NCBI GenBank assembly: GCA_016931555.1
Contig: JAFGEM010000016.1
Span: 1-7,875, forward strand
Direction: 5' to 3'
DNA: 7,875 nt
From: Candidatus Iainarchaeum sp.
GTDB taxonomy: Archaea > Iainarchaeota > Iainarchaeia > Iainarchaeales > GCA-2688035
A program made the position numbers and the translations under genes. Shown here piece after piece: positions 1-5,305 of the stretch (within the stretch, counting starts at the first letter, position 1; each line of letters begins with the position of its first letter). A model generated the notes under the pieces. That model ran no database searches. It saw only the letters and a list, made by a program, of their open reading frames with translations, and had not been told where the DNA came from.

Positions 1-1
1 A

Positions 2-607
2 ATGGAATTAATTGATTTGGAAAATTTTATTGACGGGAATTATGCAGCACAGCAGAACGCAGCAATTGACTTGAATCTAGCGCGTCTTTTGGATGGAAAC
101 ACTGAAATTGTTTTCTCAAATGGGTTGAGGTATGATTACAATTATGGAGCGCAGAACAGCGTGTTTTTACATGTTCCCGGAGACGACACTGGAGTGTTGG
201 CATATGATATTAATGTGAGTGTGAATGATTCAAGCGTATGGAAAAGCGCTTGGAACTGGGATGCAGGGGGGGATATTACTGTTAATTTGAAATTTTCTGA
301 CGAGAATGCAGGCAATGCTGTTGCGCAGTCGGGAAAACTGGATTCAGGTGTTGCAAATATTTATCGCTGGGATTATTCGGAAACACAGGGAGACAGCTTA
401 TACATAATTGTTGGTGCTCTCCAAGGGAGCGGCAAAATTGCACGCATAACAGAGGCAATTGCAGACGCAGATTCTGCTGCGCTCGTTGGAATAAAGGCAA
501 CAATTGCTTCTCCTGCAAATGAGATTTCATGGTATTATGATGCTGACTTGAATTATTCGCAGGGAGATGTTAATTTGAACAGGAAATTAGAATTGGGGCG
601 GGCATGA
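2..607 (+). CDS. C-terminal part of an unrecognised, probably exported protein (5' partial)
   Basis: I do not recognise this protein. The reading frame is open from the first full codon of the window to a TGA at 605-607. The ATG at position 2 is probably internal, because no signal peptide or ribosome site can be seen. The visible 201 residues are rich in Asn, Asp, Ser, Tyr and Trp, with alternating hydrophobic stretches that suggest beta-strands. There are no cysteines and no transmembrane segment. Three N-glycosylation sequons occur (N71-V-S, N75-D-S, N184-Y-S), which fits an extracellular domain in an archaeon. It lies 51 bp upstream of the pilus ATPase on the same strand. My inference is that it is a minor pilin-like or accessory surface protein whose membrane anchor lies upstream of the window. 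An unrelated secreted protein is equally possible. Confidence 0.6.
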   Translation: MELIDLENFIDGNYAAQQNAAIDLNLARLLDGNTEIVFSNGLRYDYNYGAQNSVFLHVPGDDTGVLAYDINVSVNDSSVWKSAWNWDAGGDITVNLKFSDENAGNAVAQSGKLDSGVANIYRWDYSETQGDSLYIIVGALQGSGKIARITEAIADADSAALVGIKATIASPANEISWYYDADLNYSQGDVNLNRKLELGRA

Positions 608-630
608 TTAGGTTTATTAACTAAAAAATG

Positions 631-640
631 TTATTATAAT
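631..640 (+). promoter_or_regulatory. possible TATA-like box upstream of the ATPase gene
   Basis: The A/T-only stretch TTATTATAAT follows an A-run and lies about 19-28 bp before the GTG at 659. From this box, archaeal transcription would start near 656-662, giving a leaderless message. That conflicts with the Shine-Dalgarno at 648-653, which would not be transcribed. The gene may instead be read through from the upstream gene. This is a weak call in an A/T-rich gap. Confidence 0.25.
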
Positions 641-647
641 TGGGAAA

Positions 648-653
648 AAGGTG
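648..653 (+). promoter_or_regulatory. ribosome-binding site AAGGTG deciding the GTG start at 659
   Basis: AAGGTG pairs with the anti-Shine-Dalgarno end of archaeal 16S rRNA and sits 5 nt before GTG 659. The next two genes use the same GGTG-plus-5-nt arrangement (2624-2629 before TTG 2635, and 3509-3513 before GTG 3519). That supports this non-ATG start. Confidence 0.55.
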
Positions 654-658
654 TTGTA

Positions 659-2632
659 GTGGCATTGTTTCATAAGAAAAAAAGCACGGAAAAGCGGGCT
701 GAGGCTGAAGCAAAGAGAGTCCTGAAACTGCGGGAGCGCAGGGAAAAGAGAAAAGAAGATAGGGGAAAACCCATGGAAAAGCCGCGCAAGGAAGAAAAAG
801 AATTGAAAATGCAAGAAGTAGAAAAACCAAGCAGGGAAAAAAAGGAATTGAAGAGGCAGGAGGCAGTGCCTATGCGCAGGAACTTTGATTTGGCTACTCC
901 AATAGATGACATGATTGGATTACTGCTTGAGAAAAAGAAAAACGTTTCTTTCAATGATTTCAAGAAAAAAACTGGCTTGGATATTACAAGTATTGAAAAA
1001 ATTGGCCTGGTTTTGGAAAAAGCAGGGATTGCTGATGTTCATTACCCTACAATGGTTACAAGCAACCCAAACATTGGATTAATAAAGCATCTCACGGAAA
1101 AGCCAATTGCAAAGCCCGCGGGAGAGAAAATCAGGGATTATGATTTTATTGTAGACAATGTCCCAGTGAAAGTATGCATATATGAATCGCCCAAAGAGCA
1201 AAGGCCTGTTTACCATATCAAAAAGCCAGTGACAAGCGCATACACGCAAGTGTTTTTGGATTCCCTGAAGGAAGACATCAGCGAAAAAATTCCAATTGAA
1301 GTTTCCGACATTATTGACAAGAAAAAAGCATTGAAACTAAAGGAAAGATTTTTCACAATTGCAAGGCAGGAGCTTGAAAAATACTTGAAAACAATTCCTC
1401 CCCATACACTGGATGTTTTGGCAGGATTAATGCTGCAATCATTGTATGGCTTGGGAGACATTGAACTAATAATGGGTGACAGCAATCTCGAGGAAATTGC
1501 AGTAAACAACAGTTACACTCCAGTTACAATTTACCACAAGGAATTGGGCTGGCTTAAAACAAATGTGACGCTTCCAACAGAAGACAGTATTTCAACATAC
1601 TCCTCGCAAATCGGGCGCAAGGTAGGGCGCGAGATTACAACATTAACCCCAATTCTAGATGCACACTTGATTTCCGGAGACAGGGTAAATGCAACACTAG
1701 CCCCAATTTCCTCTATGGGAAACACAATTACAATTAGAAGATTTGCCCGCAAGCCCTGGACAATAATTGATTTCATTGGAAAAGGGCATACAATGAATAT
1801 TGAAATGGCTTCTCTCCTGTGGATGGCAATGCAGTATGAAATGAACATTATAATTGCAGGCGGCACTGCAAGCGGAAAAACCTCTACATTGAATGCGCTT
1901 TCCGCGTTTATTCCCGCTTACCACAGAGTTGTTTCAATAGAAGATGTGCGGGAAATAATGCTGCCAAAATACATGCAGTGGAACTGGGTTCCCTTGACAA
2001 CACGCAACCCCAATCCTGAGGGGCTTGGAGAGGTTTCAATGCTAGAGCTAATGCAAAGCTCTCTCAGAATGCGGCCCGACAGAATAATTGTCGGTGAAAT
2101 GAGAAAAAAGAAAGAGGCCGAGGTTTTGTTTGAGGCAATGCACACAGGGCACAGTGTTTACAGCACACTGCACGCCAACTCAAGCCATGAGGTATTAAGG
2201 AGATTGACTGAATCTCCAATGAGCATTCCGCCACTGCAGATAGAGGCAATTGACCTGCTCGTAGTGCAGTACAGGGACAGGAAAAAGAATGTGCGGCGCA
2301 CTTATGAAATAAGCGAGGTTGAAACAGGGGTTTCCGAGGAACATTTGCAGGTCAACACTATTTTCAAGTGGCAGCCGCGCAGCGATGACTGGGAAGCAAT
2401 TGACCCTGCCTCAAAGTTTGTGCGCGAATTAAATATGCACACTGGAATGACGGAAGCGGAAATTACAAAGGATTTGCAGGCAAGGGCAAAAATATTGGAT
2501 TGGATGTTGAAGAATGATTTGCGAGAAATCAATCAGGTTGGCAGTGTAATGAAACTGTTTTACAGCAATCCAGACGCAGTGAAAAAAGCTGCAAAGGACA
2601 ATGCATTGCCAAAAGAAGTGTTAGGGGTGTAG
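659..2632 (+). CDS. Type II/IV secretion (pilus assembly) ATPase, GspE/TadA/FlaI family
   Basis: Cytoplasmic hexameric ATPase expected to drive pilin polymerisation at the membrane platform. All family motifs are visible in the 657-aa product. They are the Walker A loop GGTASGKTS (401-409, K407), the Asp box IEDVRE (427-432), the Walker B RMRPDRIIVGEMR (470-482, E480) and the His box GHSVYSTLHAN (497-507). Residues about 1-72 are a Lys/Glu/Arg-rich, probably coiled or disordered tail. Residues about 82-130 look like a small winged helix-turn-helix. The archaeal N-terminal ATPase domain starts near 250. At 657 residues it is longer than the roughly 500-550 of typical FlaI-like ATPases, mainly because of the tail. 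GTG 659 has an AAGGTG site, but ATG 872 (M72) has a stronger one, so the start is uncertain. Two platform genes follow immediately, indicating one operon. The family is certain; whether it serves a Tad/Epd-type pilus or another filament is inferred from context. Confidence 0.93.
   Translation: MALFHKKKSTEKRAEAEAKRVLKLRERREKRKEDRGKPMEKPRKEEKELKMQEVEKPSREKKELKRQEAVPMRRNFDLATPIDDMIGLLLEKKKNVSFNDFKKKTGLDITSIEKIGLVLEKAGIADVHYPTMVTSNPNIGLIKHLTEKPIAKPAGEKIRDYDFIVDNVPVKVCIYESPKEQRPVYHIKKPVTSAYTQVFLDSLKEDISEKIPIEVSDIIDKKKALKLKERFFTIARQELEKYLKTIPPHTLDVLAGLMLQSLYGLGDIELIMGDSNLEEIAVNNSYTPVTIYHKELGWLKTNVTLPTEDSISTYSSQIGRKVGREITTLTPILDAHLISGDRVNATLAPISSMGNTITIRRFARKPWTIIDFIGKGHTMNIEMASLLWMAMQYEMNIIIAGGTASGKTSTLNALSAFIPAYHRVVSIEDVREIMLPKYMQWNWVPLTTRNPNPEGLGEVSMLELMQSSLRMRPDRIIVGEMRKKKEAEVLFEAMHTGHSVYSTLHANSSHEVLRRLTESPMSIPPLQIEAIDLLVVQYRDRKKNVRRTYEISEVETGVSEEHLQVNTIFKWQPRSDDWEAIDPASKFVRELNMHTGMTEAEITKDLQARAKILDWMLKNDLREINQVGSVMKLFYSNPDAVKKAAKDNALPKEVLGV
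776..865 (+). repeat. 45-bp in-frame tandem duplication in the ATPase N-terminal tail
   Basis: Units 776-820 and 821-865 are adjacent, the same length, and match at 34 of 45 bases by eye. They encode EKPRKEEKELKMQEV and EKPSREKKELKRQEA (residues 40-54 and 55-69). About half of the 11 base differences are silent third-position changes, so the copies have diverged under some protein-level constraint or are old. Confidence 0.75.
858..874 (+). promoter_or_regulatory. internal Shine-Dalgarno AGGAGG and ATG (alternative ATPase start, M72)
   Basis: AGGAGG at 858-863 is followed 8 nt later by an in-frame ATG at 872. Aligned to the same 16S end, the spacing matches that of the pilin gene (AGGAGGT at 4658-4664, ATG 4672). 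Starting here gives a 586-aa ATPase without the charged tail. The site overlaps the end of the second 45-bp repeat unit. It could give a second isoform or be the true start. Confidence 0.45.
2624..2629 (+). promoter_or_regulatory. ribosome-binding site GGGGTG supporting the TTG start at 2635
   Basis: GGGGTG lies within the last codons of the ATPase gene, 5 nt before TTG 2635. The spacing matches the AGGTG sites of the two neighbouring genes. It favours TTG 2635 over the in-frame ATG at 2650, which has no comparable site. Confidence 0.5.
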
Positions 2633-2634
2633 AA

Positions 2635-3522
2635 TTGCGGGTTCGCTTTATGCTCTATTCAATTGATAGGGCAAACAATGTAAACAGAAAATTTGTCTGG
2701 ATTGGCGAGCGCCTTGCAAAAGTCTTTTATAATCTGGAATACGACCTTGCAAAGGCAGGATTGGAAATTTCCTCGGAAAAATATCTGACAGCCGCATTTT
2801 TTTCCGCGCTTGTTTACGGCATAGCAATTTTCTTTTTCCTTTATGGGCTGTTCTTTTTACGCGATGCTGAAATAACTGCGCAGAACAGCGTGCTTGCATT
2901 TGCAATTGGCTTTGCATTCTTTATAGTGTTTTTCCTGATACAAAAAATCTATCCGGGGATAATGGCAAAAAAATATGCAGCGGGAATTGACCAAAGTTTG
3001 ATTTATGCCTTGAAGAGCATGCTAGTGCAGGTAAGCTCTGGGCTAAATTTGTTTGAAACAATGGTTAACATTAGCAGGGCAAATTATGGTACTGTTTCAA
3101 AGGAATTTGAGGATGTTGTGCAGGACATTTCTTCGGGAGAGAGCGAGCCAAGGGCTTTGGAAAAACTTGCGCTAAAAACAAAGAGCGAGTATTTGAAGCG
3201 CACGAGCTGGCAGATTATTACTGCGCTGAGAAGCGGGGCTTCTCTCGAGGGCGCACTCAAAAGCGTTATTCAGACACTTACTGCACAGCAGCTTCGGGCA
3301 ATAAAAAATTATGCAGCAGAATTAAACATGTGGATTTTGGTTTATCTCCTGTTTGCAGCGGCAATTCCAACTCTGGGAATAACATTTCTCGTTATACTGT
3401 CTGCAATGAGCGGGGCAAGCATTGGGCAGGAGCATATTATTCTAATGGCAGTCGGCGCATTTGTAATGCAAATTGTTTTGATTGGCTTTGTCAAGACAAG
3501 AATTCCAAAGGTGTTTTTGTGA
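2635..3522 (+). CDS. Pilus assembly platform membrane protein, TadC/FlaJ (T2SF) family, first copy
   Basis: Integral membrane platform protein that would transmit ATPase motion to the growing pilus. The 295-aa product has four hydrophobic segments at about residues 50-74, 84-106, 232-257 and 267-288. Between the second and third lies a soluble helical T2SF domain (about 115-230) containing the typical run of VSSGLNLFETM (133-143), the Gly/Ser-Glu turn near 168-172 and RSGASLEGAL (199-208). The start is TTG 2635, two bases after the ATPase stop, with a GGGGTG site. A shorter form could begin at ATG 2650 (residue 6). The stop overlaps the next gene's start by 4 nt, so translation is probably coupled. 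It is about half the length of archaellar FlaJ and carries one T2SF domain, as in two-subunit Tad/Epd-type platforms. The family assignment is strong; the exact system is inferred. Confidence 0.87.
   Translation: MRVRFMLYSIDRANNVNRKFVWIGERLAKVFYNLEYDLAKAGLEISSEKYLTAAFFSALVYGIAIFFFLYGLFFLRDAEITAQNSVLAFAIGFAFFIVFFLIQKIYPGIMAKKYAAGIDQSLIYALKSMLVQVSSGLNLFETMVNISRANYGTVSKEFEDVVQDISSGESEPRALEKLALKTKSEYLKRTSWQIITALRSGASLEGALKSVIQTLTAQQLRAIKNYAAELNMWILVYLLFAAAIPTLGITFLVILSAMSGASIGQEHIILMAVGAFVMQIVLIGFVKTRIPKVFL
3509..3513 (+). promoter_or_regulatory. ribosome-binding site AGGTG deciding the GTG start at 3519
   Basis: AGGTG, 5 nt before GTG 3519, lies inside the 3' end of the preceding gene. It picks GTG 3519 (GTGA overlap with the previous stop) rather than the long upstream extension of the frame to 3330, which would overlap the preceding gene out of frame. 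ATG 3540 is the fallback start. Confidence 0.6.
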
Positions 3523-4613
3523 AAGAAAAGAATCTTGAAATGAAAGAGAATCCTGGGGGCGAAAGAAAAATTGAGAGGAAAATCTCACACTACGAGAGAT
3601 TTTGCAAGCGCATTTGCGAGAGAATTCCGCAGGCAAAGCGCGAAAAAAAATATTTTCCAATGCTCGCGTACGCGGGAATTAAAGAGGACTTTGACTTTTG
3701 GCTTGGCAAGAGAATGCTATTTACAATGCTTGTTGCAATAATCGGATTTCTATTGCCCTGGACAATCGGAAAATACTTTGGGTTAATTGAATTTGACCTA
3801 GGCTTTATTACTCCAATCCCCCTAATAGCATCTGTTGGGCTTGGGATTGCACTTGCAATTATTGCACTCCTGCTGTTCTATCTTGGATTGTATTACAGGA
3901 TTGAGGGCAGAACAACAATGGCTGAGGCAATACTCCCTGATTTTTTGATGCTTGTTGCAAGCAATGTAAACGCAGGAATGACTCCATTTGCAGCTTTCCG
4001 CTCATCAGCACGCAAGGAATTCGGGCCTCTAAGTGAGGAGGTAAAACTTGCGGCTGCAAAAAGCCTTGGAACCGAATCATTCCAACTGGCTTTGAAAAGG
4101 CTCAGCCTGCGGATAAAGAGCAAGGTTTTAGAGGAAACAATTGCATTCTTCAGCCAAACCCTTAAAAGCGGAGGCCACTTGTCAAAGCTCTTGGAAACAA
4201 GCGCAACTGATTTGCGGCAAACACAGGAGCTAAAGAAGGAATTAATTTCTTCAACAAGAATGTATGTGATTTTTGTGGCATTTGTAATAGTAATTGGCGC
4301 CCCGCTATTGCTTGCTGTTGCAGTGCAGTTCCTGGACATGATTTCAGCAATACAGGCAGAATCAACTATTGCAAATGCAGATTTGGGGGCAGTAAGCTTT
4401 CTTTCAACTGAATTGCTGATTACACCGGAATTCATGCGCATGGTTGGATATGCTTTATTGATTGGAAATGCAATACTCTCAAGCATGTTTATTGGGGTTA
4501 TTTCAAATGGAAAGGCAAAAATGGGTTTACAGTACCTGCCTGCAATATTAATTGCTTCTGCAGTTGTTTTCACTGTATTTGGATTTGTTTTAAGCGGTTT
4601 TTTGGGTGCGTAA
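3519..4613 (+). CDS. Pilus assembly platform membrane protein, TadC/FlaJ (T2SF) family, second copy
   Basis: Second integral membrane platform subunit, likely partner of the product of 2635-3522. From GTG 3519 it has 364 residues. It begins with a basic cytosolic N-terminus (about 1-64), followed by hydrophobic segments near 65-85, 98-125, 247-272, 308-328 and 339-362. The T2SF domain covers about 137-245 and includes LPDFLMLVASNVNAGMTPF (139-157) and QTLKSGGHLSKLLE (213-226). The MLVAS-NVNAGM element matches the Gly-containing helix turn of TadC-like proteins. The reading frame is open further upstream to 3330, but that part overlaps the previous gene out of frame and lacks family-like sequence, so I start at GTG 3519. 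Two platform genes in a row, rather than one FlaJ with two domains, point to a Tad/Epd-like pilus. No T-run terminator follows, so transcription may continue into the pilin. Confidence 0.87.
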   Translation: MKEKNLEMKENPGGERKIERKISHYERFCKRICERIPQAKREKKYFPMLAYAGIKEDFDFWLGKRMLFTMLVAIIGFLLPWTIGKYFGLIEFDLGFITPIPLIASVGLGIALAIIALLLFYLGLYYRIEGRTTMAEAILPDFLMLVASNVNAGMTPFAAFRSSARKEFGPLSEEVKLAAAKSLGTESFQLALKRLSLRIKSKVLEETIAFFSQTLKSGGHLSKLLETSATDLRQTQELKKELISSTRMYVIFVAFVIVIGAPLLLAVAVQFLDMISAIQAESTIANADLGAVSFLSTELLITPEFMRMVGYALLIGNAILSSMFIGVISNGKAKMGLQYLPAILIASAVVFTVFGFVLSGFLGA

Positions 4614-4624
4614 GCTTTAAAAAC

Positions 4625-4642
4625 AAAAAAAACTTTATATTA
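4625..4642 (+). promoter_or_regulatory. archaeal promoter (A-rich BRE plus TATA box) for the pilin gene
   Basis: An A8C stretch is followed directly by TTTATATTA at 4634-4642, an archaeal BRE-plus-TATA-like layout in the 58-bp gap before the pilin. Transcription would start about 25 bp downstream, near 4656-4663. That leaves a very short leader which may or may not keep the whole Shine-Dalgarno. It suggests the pilin can be made separately from the assembly genes. Confidence 0.5.
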
Positions 4643-4657
4643 GAGACAATAAATAGC

Positions 4658-4664
4658 AGGAGGT
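4658..4664 (+). promoter_or_regulatory. strong ribosome-binding site AGGAGGT of the pilin gene
   Basis: AGGAGGT, 7 nt before ATG 4672, is the longest anti-Shine-Dalgarno match at a gene start in the window. It is consistent with high translation of the major subunit. Confidence 0.75.
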
Positions 4665-4671
4665 AAAGATT

Positions 4672-5124
4672 ATGTTTTCAAATAAAGGGCAGGGAACAAC
4701 AGAATACCTCATAATTCTTGCAGTAATCATTGTAATTGCATTGGTTGTTGTGGGAGTAATGGGCTGGTTTCCAGGGTTAAGCACGGGAATAACAGAACAG
4801 CAGAGCAGGGCTTATTGGCAGAGCACTTCTCCATTTGCAATAGATGACTGGGAAGTCTCAAGCAGTGGAGCAACATTCTCTGTACAAAACATGACAACAG
4901 ACGAATTAAGGCTGGAAGACATTACAATGGGCAGTGATGCACTCGACTTGACAGACCAGAATGTTACAGCAGGCTCAAGCTTTACAACACCAATTGACAA
5001 CACAGTAACATGCACAACAGGAAACAACTACAGCTATGACATAAAAATAACATACAGTGTTGCAGGCGGAATTCAGGGGAAGACATTCACAGGAACAAAG
5101 CCATTAATCGGAACCTGCTCGTAA
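4672..5124 (+). CDS. Archaeal pilin with class III signal peptide
   Basis: Predicted major filament subunit, secreted and anchored in the membrane until assembled. The 150-aa precursor has the short basic leader MFSNKG, then QGTTEYLIILA: Gln at +1 and Glu at +5 (Q7, E11) of the mature protein, as in class III (DUF361-type) archaeal pilins. Cleavage is expected after G6 by an EppA-like prepilin peptidase. A continuous hydrophobic helix covers about 12-31, followed by a Thr/Ser-rich, beta-looking soluble domain. There are three N-glycosylation sequons (N73-M-T, N97-V-T, N119-Y-S) and two cysteines (C114, C149) that could form a disulfide pinning the C-terminus. It lies just downstream of the ATPase and platform genes, with its own promoter and terminator. 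The pilin class is clear. That it is the major subunit is inferred from its strong ribosome site. Confidence 0.9.
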   Translation: MFSNKGQGTTEYLIILAVIIVIALVVVGVMGWFPGLSTGITEQQSRAYWQSTSPFAIDDWEVSSSGATFSVQNMTTDELRLEDITMGSDALDLTDQNVTAGSSFTTPIDNTVTCTTGNNYSYDIKITYSVAGGIQGKTFTGTKPLIGTCS

Positions 5125-5254
5125 AAGCAGTTTTCGCTATTTCTTTTTTTATTTTTACAAAGCACGGCTTTGGCTTTTCTTGTTCGGCATCTGCCCATGT
5201 TTTGTGCTCTCTCCATATCTTTGGCCCCCCAATTTTTTGATTCGATATTTGCAC
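5087..5254 (-). other. small open frame in the 181-bp gap, possible relic or tiny gene (doubtful)
   Basis: On the - strand an open frame runs from GTG 5254 to a TGA at 5087-5089 and would give 55 residues. Its middle part (about 8-42) reads like a charged helical protein with IWREHKTWADAEQEKPKP. A near-palindromic A/T box at 5270-5285 could act as a promoter in this direction. Against it, the last 38 bp lie antisense inside the pilin gene, there is no Shine-Dalgarno, and purine-rich strands readily give Lys/Glu-rich frames. Apart from this frame I see only the T-run and the downstream promoter between 5125 and 5305. Confidence 0.12.
5141..5156 (+). terminator. poly-T transcription terminator after the pilin gene
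   Basis: TTCTTTTTTTATTTTT starts 17 bp after the pilin stop, with no hairpin before it. Archaeal RNA polymerase typically terminates on such T-runs. It closes the pilus operon. Confidence 0.6.
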
Positions 5255-5269
5255 TGCTTTTGCGCTCCC

Positions 5270-5285
5270 TTTTTAAATTTTTTAA
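5270..5285 (+). promoter_or_regulatory. TATA-like promoter of the folD-purN gene
   Basis: TTTTTAAATTTTTTAA lies 21-36 bp before ATG 5306, so initiation about 25 bp downstream of its centre would fall just before the start codon. No clear Shine-Dalgarno precedes the ATG, which suggests a leaderless or near-leaderless message. The box is nearly self-complementary. Confidence 0.5.
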
Positions 5286-5305
5286 CTTCTAATTCTTTTG
5301 GTTAG

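Noticed and set aside
617..963. Several Phe/Leu/Ser-rich open frames on the - strand, membrane-protein-like
   Set aside because: They mirror the Lys/Glu-rich codons (AAA/GAA read as TTT/TTC) of the ATPase tail and have no independent support.
3330..3518. Upstream extension of the second platform gene in its frame
   Set aside because: It overlaps the first platform gene out of frame, contains Cys/Asn-rich sequence unlike the family, and GTG 3519 has a good AGGTG site and a 4-nt overlap with the previous stop.
3893..4573. 226-residue open frame on the - strand
   Set aside because: Antisense to the second platform gene, with no recognisable domain and no promoter or ribosome site.
5158..5212. 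Weak inverted repeat AGCAC...GTGCT in the gap, considered as a structured RNA
   Set aside because: Only about 5 bp of stem over a loop of more than 40 nt, with no supporting inner helices.
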